This document shows positions 10,389 to 18,066 of a stretch of 34,015 nucleotides of DNA, one piece after another. Each line of letters starts with the position of its first letter. The first letter of the stretch is position 1. Source of the stretch: a virus; the IMG/VR virus record IMGVR_UViG_3300027985_000621, positions 1 to 34,015 of that record, one strand, 5' to 3'. Position numbers and translations under genes: made by a program. The notes beneath the pieces were generated by a model. That model saw only the letters and a list, made by a program, of their open reading frames with translations, searched no databases and was not told the DNA's origin.

Positions 10389-13037
10389 CAGAGCCTCCTG
10401 TCCATCGTCGGGTCGTGGCCGCGGCGTAGCGGGTGCTGCCGGCGCCGGCGTAGCGGTTGGAGCCTGGGCCGCCGGTGACGCGCACGCCGAGCGGGGGCAC
10501 GACAGTGGACCCGGTCGCTGTCAGCGTGCCCGACCCGGAGAGGGTCGCCGCACCGGACGTCGCGGGCAGCCACGTCGTGGTCAGGACCCCGGCCCCGGTG
10601 AGGGTGGCGACGCCAGCGAGCGCGGGCACCCGGGTGGTCGTGAGCTGGCCGGCGCCGCTCAGGGTCGCCGCCGCGGCGTGGTCGTTGCCTGCGCTCGCTG
10701 CGAGCGCACCCGACCCCGAGAGCGCGACGGCGGCCGCGGCTGCGGGCTCGTGCGTGGTGGTCAGCGTGCCGCCGCCGGCCAGCGTGGCCACGCCGCTCGG
10801 CTTGGGGCTGGCGCCCGCGGCGAGGGCGCCGGACCCGGCCAGGCTCGCGGTGTCCGACGAGCTTCCCGCGGGGACGGCCACGAGCGCCCCGGAGCCGCTC
10901 AGGGCGGGCGCTGCGGTGGCCGTGGGTGCGGCCGTGGCTGACAGCCCACCGGAGCCCGACAGGGCTGCCGTGGTGGCTGGGGCGGGCTGTGCGGCCGTGT
11001 TCAGGCTTCCCGACCCGGACAGGCTCGGCGCCGTGGCGGGTGCGGGCTCCGCGGTGGCCCCGAGGGAGCCCGACCCGGACAGCGCCGGCGCTGCCGCGAC
11101 CGTGGGTGCAGCGCCCGCAGTCAGCGCGCCGGATCCGGTCAGGGTCGCCACGTCGATGAACGCGTCGGTGAGGGCGATGACGGCCTCGGCGAGCGCGCTG
11201 TCGCGGCGGGCGTACCCCTCCACGGTCATGTGTGGGACGTCGCCGAGCAGCCAGTTGCTCTCGACGTAGGGCGAGTGCAGGATCGTGTTGAGGTCGAGGG
11301 TGGTGACCTCGGGGTAGTCGCCGGCGACGGCCTCGATGACCGGGTTGTAGGTCAGGGCGTTGGTGTTGTTCTCGGCCGGGTAGACCAGGTAGGGCCACAG
11401 GATCTTGCGGACCCCGCGGGCCAGCGCGCCGTCGATGTAGTCGCGCATGGCCGCCTCGAACGCGGTCGTGCCGTCCGGGGTGTTGTTCGTGCCCAGGGCG
11501 GCGACCAGGATCTGCGGGGGCCGCTTGAGCGCGGTGATGATCAGGTCCAGGGCCTCGAGGCCGGTGTAGCCGTTGGAGTCTGCGGTGTCGATGCGCTTGC
11601 CGCCGTCGCCGTACCACCCGAACCGGGCGTCTGTGAAGCCGTAGGAGCTCCACAGTGCCCGGGTGGTGGCCTCGCGGGTGGGCGGTGCGACGGCCTCGGG
11701 CCGCTCGGTCAGGGAGTCGCCTTCGACCGCGGTCCAGGCGTCGGCGACGCTGATCGGCGTGGGCGCCAGGGCGAAGGCCACGGCCGCGAACGGGCGGCCC
11801 ACGGTGGAGGTGATCTCCGGGGTCGTGGTCCCGATGTCCGCGGGCTGGTGGGCCACGAGTAGTTCGCGCGGGTTGCCCGTGCCGGTGGAGATCACCGGGT
11901 CCAGGAGCGTCGCCGGGGCGGTGGCTGACGGGTCGGCGCCGGTCGTGGACGCCACGCCGAGCATGACCCGGGAGCCGTCGGACGTGACGACCACGCCGCC
12001 GGCGGTGAAGGACGTGTCCGCGGCGTCGTTGAAGTCGGAGACCAGCCCGATCGCGGCGGGGTCGAAGTCCTCGGCGCGGACCACGTCGAACGCGAGCCCG
12101 CCCGCGAGCGGGGTGACCCCGTCGGTGTCGAACCGGTCGATCGTGATCGTCGACCCGCTGACCCAGCCGGTGACGGTCCCGGACCACGCCTGCACCTTGG
12201 ACAGGGCCCCGGTGGTCGTGACCCGCGAGCCCAGGGACGTCCATGTGTGACCTTGCGAGTCGGACAGGTCCATGATCGGGGTCGCGCCGGCTGCGGCCCA
12301 CACCACCACGGCGGTCTCGTCGGCGACGTCCGCGGTCAAGGTCGCGGTCCCGGTGGTCACCGACGTGTCCGACGCGAACGATGCCAGGGACGCGACGCGG
12401 TCACGGGCGCTCGGGGCCGGGGCGCCGTCCTCGACGACCTCCACCACGGTCATGACCTGCTGGTTGGTGTTCGAGAGCGTCCAGGCCGCCGTCTGCAGCT
12501 CGGAGCCGTACTGGAACTGACCCTTGGTCGTGGGCCCGGCCGCGGTCGGCTGGGTGCCGTAGGCGGTGAACCCTGCCCCGGGCGCGATCGTCGCCGACGT
12601 CGAGTTCTTGACGATCGAGGCCAGGGTCTTGCCGCCGGTGGAGGCTGCCGACGGCAGCGAGACCCGGAGGCCGCGCCGGCGGACTGGGCGATGATCGGCG
12701 CCGTGCCGTCGACCTCGACGACGAACCAGATGGCCTCGGACATCGTGGACGGCACGGTGATCGTGATCGCGCCGGTGGTGCCGTCGGACACGCCACCGTC
12801 GAAGATCGTGCCGTTGAAGTAGCCCGACGCCGATGTGGCGCGCGCTGCGGTGAGCTCGGCCCACGTCAGCCCTGCGCCGGCGACACCCGAGGGGAACACC
12901 GCGGTGCCGACGATGCCGATCTCGACGAAGAGCAGCACGCGGGCGCCGGCGGTCGGGGAGATGGAGGCCGTGACGTAGCTGGTGCCGTCGGTGCTGTCGG
13001 AGCCTGCGGTGAGGACTGACGGGTCCGAGAGCGTCAC
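10381..13037 (-). CDS. tail-associated SGNH/GDSL esterase with repeat C-terminus (reading frame broken near 12665)
   Basis: GTG at 13037 has a perfect AGGAGG six bases upstream. Residues 1-124 form a beta-rich N-terminal domain (ASISPTAGARVLLFVEIG, AAR...SGYFNGTIFDGG); the same kind of sequence continues in the -1 frame from about 12663 (VSLPSAASTGGK). The middle holds an SGNH hydrolase: GDSLT near 11708-11725 (nucleophile Ser), GTNNTPDGT near 11480-11492 and DVPHMTVEGYA near 11228 (catalytic Asp and His). The end carries about eleven LSGSG-type repeats. Together it would be about 885 aa. Likely a virion enzyme that removes acyl groups from surface polymers. An extra G in the GGG at 12663-12665 restores one frame; no slippery heptamer is present, so an indel or sequence error is likelier than programmed frameshifting. 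Confidence 0.75.
10505..11155 (-). repeat. coding repeats: about eleven copies of a 20-residue LSGSG unit
   Basis: In the C-terminus of the esterase protein a unit of about 20 residues recurs: A-x-L-(S/T/A)-G-(S/A)-G-x-L-(x)3-A-x-P-A-x-A. Successive cores read LTGSGAL, LSGSGSL, LSGSGSL, LSGSGGL, LSGSGAL, LAGSGAL, LAGGGTL, LSGSGAL, LSGAGQL, LTGAGVL, LSGSGTL. Similar low-complexity repeats occur in minor tail proteins of actinophages and probably form a beta-solenoid-like or extended stalk. Being DNA repeats of about 60 bases, they can change copy number. Confidence 0.8.
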
Positions 13038-13048
13038 GGCCTACCTCC

Positions 13049-13987
13049 TCACGCGGGGGCGTAGATGCGCAGCTCGGTGACGAGCATGTCCGTGTAGGTC
13101 CAGCTCGCCGGGGGCTGCCCGGTCGCGCAGTCGGGGTTGGCGGTGCCGCACCCGATCTGCAGCGTCACCCGCGGGTACCACCGCTGACCGGTCACCTCGA
13201 ACGTCGCGTCCCAGTCGAACCCGTCCGGGATCGGCGCCGTCGGGTTCGGGCTGGCAGGGCCGACGTCCATCATCACGACGTCGTCGCAGGTGATGACGAT
13301 CCGGCCCTGGGTCTTCTCGAGCACGTAGCGGTGCAGCTCGGCCGGTGTCGGGTCGGGCAGCGCCGCCCACGGCAGGTTCCCGTGGATCATCTTGTGGCCC
13401 GACCCGTAGGCGTTGTGCAGCGTCGCGGCCGCGCGCGGCTGGCCCCCGAAGTTCTCCATCAGGTCGATCTCGCCGACATCGCCGACCAGCGGCCGTAGCC
13501 ACAGCACGCACGGCCACAGACCCGGCGCGTGCGGGCCGCGGCCCACGACCTCCACCCGCGCGTAGTTCGGGATCGGGTGGCCCACGCCCTTCGCGTCACC
13601 CGAGGAGTACGGCGACCCGTTCGGGGTCTGCTCGCGCCGCCCGACGATGCGCAGGCCCTCGGGGCCGAACGACACGTTGGCCGGCAGGTCCTGGCTGGCG
13701 GTGTTCGAGGCGGTGAAGTCCTCGAGCTTCCACCCGTCCGGGGACGACAGGTCGACCAGCTCGTCCAGGGACCAGCCCGGCCGCGCGAACGGGTCGGGCT
13801 GCACCTGGTCGAGCTCGGCGAGCGCGGCCTCGGCGTCCTCGACGCGCTGGAGGTCGCGCTTGACGAGCGAGGAGTTGGACAGACCGGACGCGGCCGCCGA
13901 CTGCACGGCCCCGGCGTGCCGCTCGAGGTCGGCCCGCGCGTCGGCGAGCTCGGCCTCGAGCGCGGCCCGGTCGGTCGCCGTGGCCAC
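13049..13987 (-). CDS. tail-associated GH16-like glycoside hydrolase
   Basis: 312 aa from the GTG at 13987, coupled to the preceding gene. An N-terminal helical segment (RAALEAELADARADLERHAG ... VEDAEAALAELDQ) looks like a coiled coil for trimerisation or virion attachment. A concanavalin-A-like jelly roll follows, with YARVEVVGRG, GLWPCVLWL and the catalytic signature EIDLMEN of GH16 enzymes (E-I-D-x-x-E, both Glu present, about 13453-13475), then HKMIHGNLPW and strands such as HRYVLEKTQGRIVI and WDATFEVTGQRWYPRVTLQIG. GH16 enzymes cut beta-glucans and related glycans; here the likely target is a surface polysaccharide of the host. It lies among late tail genes, after the lysis cassette. Confidence 0.85.
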   Translation of the reverse strand: MATATDRAALEAELADARADLERHAGAVQSAAASGLSNSSLVKRDLQRVEDAEAALAELDQVQPDPFARPGWSLDELVDLSSPDGWKLEDFTASNTASQDLPANVSFGPEGLRIVGRREQTPNGSPYSSGDAKGVGHPIPNYARVEVVGRGPHAPGLWPCVLWLRPLVGDVGEIDLMENFGGQPRAAATLHNAYGSGHKMIHGNLPWAALPDPTPAELHRYVLEKTQGRIVITCDDVVMMDVGPASPNPTAPIPDGFDWDATFEVTGQRWYPRVTLQIGCGTANPDCATGQPPASWTYTDMLVTELRIYAPA

Positions 13988-13989
13988 GG

Positions 13990-14346
13990 TCAACTCTGGG
14001 TGTAGGTCGGAGTGACGGTGTAGGTGCCCTGCGAGGAGAACGACTGCGGGCCGACCGTGGTCGAGTCCTGCACGTCGTTCGTCCCGGCCACGTTCGACGC
14101 GCACGCCCCGAAGTGGCTGACGGCGGCACCGGAGGGCACGTCGAAGGCGGCTGAGCCCGATGTGGCCGAGCTGGCCGCGGCGGACCAGCCGAGGGCCTTG
14201 CGGGCGTAGGCGGGCGAGCCGCCGTTGACCTCGCCGGCGGCGGAGCCGGTCGAGCCCGGGTCGGACTCGAACAGCCCGCCGTAGGGCACGGCGGCGGCGT
14301 AGGCGTCGGCGAGGGTGGTGCGCAGGGCAGCGGTCTGGATCGGCAT
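13990..14346 (-). CDS. small structural protein, tail-fibre-like, 118 aa
   Basis: ATG at 14346 with a strong AAGGAGG nine bases upstream. The protein starts with a helix (TAALRTTLADAYAAAVPYGG) and then has Ser/Gly/Ala-rich beta sequence (GSTGSAAGEVNGGSPAYARKALGWSAAASS), ending in VGPQSFSSQGTYTVTPTYTQS. This is the form of short capsid- or fibre-type proteins of actinophages. It is the direct neighbour of the GH16 gene (2-base gap), so it could help attach it to the virion. Confidence 0.65.
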   Translation of the reverse strand: MPIQTAALRTTLADAYAAAVPYGGLFESDPGSTGSAAGEVNGGSPAYARKALGWSAAASSATSGSAAFDVPSGAAVSHFGACASNVAGTNDVQDSTTVGPQSFSSQGTYTVTPTYTQS

Positions 14347-14349
14347 CGC

Positions 14350-14634
14350 TCACGCCTCCTTGGGCTCGGCCGGGTAGGTGGTCCCGGCGTCGGGGAGCGG
14401 CAGGTGCGCGGGCACCGCGGTCTGGCCCTCGTAGCCGCCGGGGCCGGCGTCCGGCTCGTCGGAGACCTCGACGACCTGCCAGCGGGTGCGCGCGTCGGCG
14501 ACGTAGGCATCGAGGTGGTCGGGGCGCACGTAGTCGACGGCCTTGTGCTCGACGGGGCCCGTCGGGGTGAGCTGGATCGAGCGCATGGTGACCCGGCGCT
14601 TGGTGATCCGCGGGTCGGCGGTCTTGGCGACCAT
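14350..14634 (-). CDS. hypothetical late protein, 94 aa
   Basis: ATG at 14634 with GAGGAG seven bases upstream. The N-terminus is basic (KTADPRITKRRVTMRSIQL), followed by VEHKAVDYVRPDHLDAYVADARTRWQVVEVSDEP, a small alpha/beta unit, and a Pro/Gly-rich tail. The segment R-P-D-x-L-D-x-Y-V-x-D-A-x-x-x-W is recognisable as a recurring phage-tail-region motif but with no assigned function. Lies between the holin and the fibre-like gene. Confidence 0.65.
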   Translation of the reverse strand: MVAKTADPRITKRRVTMRSIQLTPTGPVEHKAVDYVRPDHLDAYVADARTRWQVVEVSDEPDAGPGGYEGQTAVPAHLPLPDAGTTYPAEPKEA

Positions 14635-14648
14635 GGGTGCTCCTCAGG

Positions 14649-15065
14649 TCAGGCCGCGAGGGCCACGTCGGACTTGGACTCGGGCAGGGTCGCGATCAGG
14701 GCCAAGATCAGGGAACCGATCGCAGCGACGGCGGCGTGCTCGGCCAGCTGGGCCCACGCGACGTCGGACAGCAGAACCGCGGACCCCAGGCCGGCGAGGA
14801 TGGCCTGGAAGAACGTCTTGACGACCCGGTCGAGCATCCCGGCCCACCACGGGCGGGCGGTCCCGCCGAGCTCGGGCAGGTTGGCCAGGGACGTGGCGAG
14901 CGAGGCGATCACGGCGAGCGCCACGGTGGACGCGGCCGCGACCCAGGTGCCGGTCGGGTCGTCGACGAGGGCCGGGACGAACGGGGCGAGCACGACGAGC
15001 AGGGTGCGCAGGGCGCGCAGCCCCGCGGCCTTCCACCAGGTCAGGCTGGCGAGCTGGGTGAACAC
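14649..15065 (-). CDS. holin, about four membrane segments
   Basis: 138 aa; GTG at 15065 preceded by GAGGAGG with four bases spacing. Hydrophobic segments: LRTLLVVLAPFVPALV, VAAASTVALAVIASLATSL, VVKTFFQAILAGLGSAVLL and AAVAAIGSLILALIATLP. Between the second and third lies the segment GTARPWWAGMLDRVVKTFFQ, typical of holins in Streptomyces and Micrococcales phages (aromatic pair, D-R, K-T-F-x-Q). Holins form the membrane lesion that lets the endolysin reach the wall. The endolysin gene is five to six genes upstream in the same operon. Confidence 0.8.
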   Translation of the reverse strand: MFTQLASLTWWKAAGLRALRTLLVVLAPFVPALVDDPTGTWVAAASTVALAVIASLATSLANLPELGGTARPWWAGMLDRVVKTFFQAILAGLGSAVLLSDVAWAQLAEHAAVAAIGSLILALIATLPESKSDVALAA

Positions 15066-15244
15066 GGTGCCTCCTCAGGCGTTGGATCGGGACAGGCCTG
15101 GCCGCGCAGCGGGTACGCGGGCGGGCAGCGGCGGGGGATGGGCGCGAAGGTCACGCGCTGGGCGTCGTCGCCGGTCTCCCAGGCGTGGTCGTCGTACCAA
15201 TCGCGGGCGTCAGGATCGGGGCGCGGTGCGACGTGGGCGCCCAC
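15041..15244 (-). CDS. hypothetical late protein, 67 aa
   Basis: GTG at 15244, three bases after the stop of the upstream gene, and overlapping the holin start by 25 bases. The protein has DARDWYDDHAWETGDDAQRVTFAPIPRR then a Pro/Cys-rich end. The tight fit between two good genes supports it, though the ribosome-binding site is weak. No family recognised. Confidence 0.5.
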   Translation of the reverse strand: MGAHVAPRPDPDARDWYDDHAWETGDDAQRVTFAPIPRRCPPAYPLRGQACPDPTPEEAPCSPSSPA

Positions 15245-15247
15245 GGG

Positions 15248-15604
15248 TCACGCTCCGACCCACCGGCCGCCGCGGATCCAGCCGTGGAGGCCGCAGCAGC
15301 TGGGCCAGTACACCGACGGCTCGAGGTGCAGGGGCTCGGCGGCGATCAGGTCGTGCGCGCCGGCGCCTGTGGCGGACCAGTGCGGCTCGGGGATGAGCTC
15401 GGCGTGCATCGCCGGGTCGGTGGCGGCCCGGGCGTGCCACACCGAGTAGTCGCACCAGTGCCACACCAGCAACGTCTTGCCCTCCGGCGCCCGGCCGACG
15501 TGACGCTCGGCGGCGGGGCCGTCGACCCACTGGTAGGCCACGCGCGGACCGGCGAGCTCGAGCCCGTTGGGCGGGGCCGGGTCCATGTGATCGAAGGTGC
15601 TCAC
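15248..15604 (-). CDS. DUF6527-like small protein
   Basis: 118 aa; GTG at 15604 with GAGGAGG six bases upstream. The C-terminal part has the order HDLIAAEPLHLEPSVYWPSCCGLHGWIRGGRWVG. The pattern (L)-x-P-S-(I/V)-x(n)-C-G-x-H-G-W-(I/L)-R-x-G resembles the DUF6527 family of phage proteins, where Cys and His probably bind a metal. Upstream, VWHWCDYSVWHARA adds more Cys/His/Trp. Role in lysis or virion is unknown; family assignment is moderate. Confidence 0.6.
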   Translation of the reverse strand: MSTFDHMDPAPPNGLELAGPRVAYQWVDGPAAERHVGRAPEGKTLLVWHWCDYSVWHARAATDPAMHAELIPEPHWSATGAGAHDLIAAEPLHLEPSVYWPSCCGLHGWIRGGRWVGA

Positions 15605-15615
15605 GTCCGACCTCC

Positions 15616-15729
15616 TCAGTCGATGACGAAGCCGGCCAGCCCGGCGATCGACAGGGCCGCGACGATCACGGCGAGGCCGGCGGCGAAGTGCCAGCGCCAG
15701 CTGCCAAGGTCCGGCGCCGGCGCGTGCAT
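15616..15729 (-). CDS. single-pass membrane mini-protein in the lysis region, 37 aa
   Basis: ATG at 15729, two bases after the stop of the upstream gene. The product reads MHAPAPDLGSWRWH followed by one hydrophobic helix (FAAGLAVIVAALSIAGLAGFVI) and a final Asp. Its stop is followed directly by the ribosome-binding site of the next gene. The coupling to a second small membrane protein suggests a holin/anti-holin or spanin-like accessory, inferred from position only. Confidence 0.6.
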   Translation of the reverse strand: MHAPAPDLGSWRWHFAAGLAVIVAALSIAGLAGFVID

Positions 15730-15731
15730 GG

Positions 15732-15995
15732 TCAGCGGGTCAGGCCGTCAGGCCACTTGGGCACGGGGCGGCCGGCGGCGGTCAGACCCGCGCGGAGCTC
15801 GAGCGCGTAGTCCATGAGCAGGCGCCGGTCGTTCTCGGCGGTGTCGGCGCGGGTGCGCGCCTGGACCAGGTCGTTGCGCAAGGTGTCGTCGGCGTGGGAG
15901 CGCCGCGCGAACGCCCCGGTGATGACGGCCACGACGATCGCCGCGATGGACGTGACGACCGCAACGAGCAGGCCGGGGTCGGTCGCGTGCTCCAT
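15732..15995 (-). CDS. membrane protein with one span and a coiled coil, 87 aa
   Basis: ATG at 15995 overlaps the upstream stop (TGATG). N-terminal hydrophobic segment (LLVAVVTSIAAIVVAVITGAF) followed by a charged, helical tail (RNDLVQARTRADTAENDRRL ... MDYALELRAGL) that is likely a coiled coil. Small proteins of this form accompany actinophage holins and may act as pinholin partners or regulators. No catalytic motif. Confidence 0.7.
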   Translation of the reverse strand: MEHATDPGLLVAVVTSIAAIVVAVITGAFARRSHADDTLRNDLVQARTRADTAENDRRLLMDYALELRAGLTAAGRPVPKWPDGLTR

Positions 15996-16420
15996 CAGCC
16001 GACCTCGCTGAGGTGGGGGTTGATCATGCGACCCGCCGCCGCCACACCTCCAGCGATGAACAGGTAGACCCCGGCGAAGATCCACTGCGTCGGCCGCGGG
16101 GCAAGGAGAGCTCCGAGCAGGTAGGTACCGCCCCAGATCGTGAACATGGCGGCGAGCGTGGAGAACGCCCACACGTCGACGGCCTCGCGCACCGTGCGAT
16201 CGGGGCGGCGGAACGCGGCGATCGCCGCGAGGACCGCGGCCGCGATCCAGATCGCGGCGTAGATCGGCAGCGGCACGGTCTCGTTCAGCACGTCCAGGCC
16301 GAACGGCAGCGCCACGTCGTCGAACAGGCACGAGATCGCGTGGAGCAGGGCCAGGCCGCCGATGAACAGCAGGAACGATCCGCGGGGGCCGTTGAGCCGA
16401 GGGATCAACCGGTCGGGCAT
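15995..16420 (-). CDS. membrane protein with about four spans, holin-like
   Basis: GTG-ATG pair at 16423/16420 gives alternative starts (142 or 141 aa) two bases after the endolysin stop. Hydrophobic segments: SFLLFIGGLALLHAISCLF, LPIYAAIWIAAAVLAAIAAF, VWAFSTLAAMFTIWGGTYLL and WIFAGVYLFIAGGVAAAG. Directly after the endolysin gene, as expected of a holin or a membrane helper of lysis. The operon has a second multi-span holin further downstream, so the two may form a holin/anti-holin pair. Confidence 0.7.
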   Translation of the reverse strand: MPDRLIPRLNGPRGSFLLFIGGLALLHAISCLFDDVALPFGLDVLNETVPLPIYAAIWIAAAVLAAIAAFRRPDRTVREAVDVWAFSTLAAMFTIWGGTYLLGALLAPRPTQWIFAGVYLFIAGGVAAAGRMINPHLSEVG

Positions 16421-16425
16421 CACGG

Positions 16426-17292
16426 TCAGCCCTCGCCACCCGTGATCGCCTTGCCGAGCTCGGCGACGACGGCCTCGGCCACGTCCTGCGCGGACCCGAC
16501 GCCATGTGCCTCGAGCGCGGCGACCAGCGGCCCGGTCAGCTGGGGGGCGAGGGCGGCCGCGAGCGCCTCGACGTCGACGTCGGGCTCGGCCTCGAGCCCG
16601 AACACCGCGGCCATGGCCTGCCCCAGGGTCTTGCCGGTGCGGCCGATCGGCGTGGAGTGCACCGCGGCCTGCACGGTGCGCGTGAACTCCATGGGCACGG
16701 CCTGGAGCACCGCGCCGGCCTTGCGTCCGGTGTTGCCGATCGGCATGCCGTGCACGGCCTCGCGGATGATGTCGATGAGCTCGTCGCGGTTCGCGATCGC
16801 CATGAGGTCCTCCGGGAGGGTGAGGGTGGGCGGGGTGGGCAGGGAGCCGCCGAGGATCTCCCCGACGTGGGAGACCAGCCGGGCGCCGGTGTGAGCGGCC
16901 AGGAACGGGACCGGGTCGACCTTCGTGCCGTTGACGCTGACCTCGAAGTGCAGGTGCGCCGCCGTCGCGGTGCCCGTCAGCCCGGCGTGCCCGATGACCT
17001 CACCGGCGCTGACGCGATCGCCGACGGCGACCAGCCGCTTGGACAGGTGGGAGTAGCCGACCCACACGCCGCCGCCGCAGTCGATGCGCACGTAGTTGCC
17101 CGGCGTGGCGTAGTAGCCCGAGCGCACCACCGTGCCGGCGTGCGCGGCGAGCAGCTCGTCGCCGTTGCGGGCCCGGAAGTCGGTGCCGGTGTGCGCCTTG
17201 ATCACGTGGAGCACGGGGTGCACCCGCTTGGGGTCCCACGGCGAGGTGACGTAGGGGTCGCGGGTGGGCCAGGTCCAGGGCGCGGTGCCCAT
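16426..17292 (-). CDS. endolysin with M23 (LytM) peptidase domain
   Basis: 288 aa; ATG at 17292 overlaps the previous stop (ATGA). The N-terminal domain is a zinc metallopeptidase of family M23: HTGTDFRA supplies His and Asp ligands (about residue 34), and HLHFEVSVNG (about 112-121) supplies the catalytic and ligand His residues. A GYSHLSKRL strand and GTATAAHLHF loop complete the LytM core. The C-terminal part carries a duplicated motif, HGMPIGNTGRKAG and HSTPIGRTGKTLG, about 30 residues apart, possibly a wall-binding or oligomerisation unit. It cuts peptide cross-bridges in the actinobacterial wall at lysis. The first gene of the lysis cassette. Confidence 0.9.
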   Translation of the reverse strand: MGTAPWTWPTRDPYVTSPWDPKRVHPVLHVIKAHTGTDFRARNGDELLAAHAGTVVRSGYYATPGNYVRIDCGGGVWVGYSHLSKRLVAVGDRVSAGEVIGHAGLTGTATAAHLHFEVSVNGTKVDPVPFLAAHTGARLVSHVGEILGGSLPTPPTLTLPEDLMAIANRDELIDIIREAVHGMPIGNTGRKAGAVLQAVPMEFTRTVQAAVHSTPIGRTGKTLGQAMAAVFGLEAEPDVDVEALAAALAPQLTGPLVAALEAHGVGSAQDVAEAVVAELGKAITGGEG

Positions 17293-17894
17293 CACGCCGC
17301 CTGGTAGGTGCCGGTGACCTGGAGGATGGCGCCGCTGGCGAACGAGATCGTGTTGTCCCAGGCGCCGCCGCCCTCGGCGTAGACGAACAGCGACCCGGTG
17401 TCCGCGGCCCGCCAGATCACCCCGTCGTTCGGAGCCGTGCGCAGACCGGTGCCAGCAGCGAGCGTGGAGCTCGCGGCCGTGACGGGCAGGCCGAGCTTCA
17501 CGGTCCCGGTGATGGCGGTGGTGGACCCCGCGACCAGGCGCTCGACGAACGACACGGTCTTGCCGGACTGGGTGTACCGGGCCGAGAGCGTGCCGTTGCC
17601 GAGGGTCACGTTCGTGAGCGTTGGCGTGAAGTCCACCCAGCTGGTGTCTCGCCACACCTCGACCCAGTCGGAGCCGTGGCGGATCCACAGGACCTGCGTG
17701 GCGCCCGAACCGGTCACGGCGAGCTGCCCCTCGGTGGGCGTGGTGATGGCCAGGTCGCGCGCGGCCTCGGACGCGAAGCGCGCCACGACGCGGCTCACGG
17801 CCCACTGCACGATCGCGGCCATCTGGTTGGGCCCGTCGGGCGGGTCGCCGGGCTCGGGGTAGGGACCCGCCTGGACGGGTTCGTAGGCGACCAT
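17292..17894 (-). CDS. minor tail protein / baseplate-attached fibre, 200 aa
   Basis: ATG at 17894 overlaps the previous stop (TGATG). The N-terminal part has NQMAAIVQWAVSRVVARF ASEAARDLAITTPTEGQL (written in two parts), the attachment segment common in actinophage minor tail proteins, followed by VLWIRHGSDWVEVW. The rest is Thr/Ser/Gly-rich beta sequence ending in GAWDNTISFASGAILQVTGTYQ, like the tip domain of a fibre. It precedes the endolysin gene. Confidence 0.7.
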   Translation of the reverse strand: MVAYEPVQAGPYPEPGDPPDGPNQMAAIVQWAVSRVVARFASEAARDLAITTPTEGQLAVTGSGATQVLWIRHGSDWVEVWRDTSWVDFTPTLTNVTLGNGTLSARYTQSGKTVSFVERLVAGSTTAITGTVKLGLPVTAASSTLAAGTGLRTAPNDGVIWRAADTGSLFVYAEGGGAWDNTISFASGAILQVTGTYQAA

Positions 17895-18052
17895 CAGACC
17901 TCCTCGGCAGGCAGGCGGTACGGCTCGGGGTAGTCGGCGGCGATCGCCACCGCGGCCGTCGCGGTGACGACCACGGCCTGGACCTGGTCGGGGTCGAACC
18001 CGAGCCCGCGGATATGCTCGCGACGGTCAGGCTCGGGGATCGGCGCGGTCAT
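17894..18052 (-). CDS. small tail-region protein, 52 aa
   Basis: ATG at 18052 with GGAGG seven bases upstream; the stop overlaps the next ATG. Sequence starts MTAPIPEPDR, has HIRGLGFDPDQVQAVVVT and AAVAIAADYPEPYRLP. Short proteins with the same look lie between baseplate and fibre genes in other actinophages. No known function. Confidence 0.65.
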   Translation of the reverse strand: MTAPIPEPDRREHIRGLGFDPDQVQAVVVTATAAVAIAADYPEPYRLPAEEV

Positions 18053-18066
18053 CGCGGGGCCTCCGG

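Noticed and set aside
10334-12301. Second minus-strand open frame of 655 codons over the SGNH gene
   Set aside because: Consists of Arg/His/Gly-rich out-of-frame sequence; the SGNH motifs are in the other frame.
12655-12680. Programmed -1 frameshift in the SGNH gene
   Set aside because: No X-XXY-YYZ heptamer at the junction; an indel is simpler.
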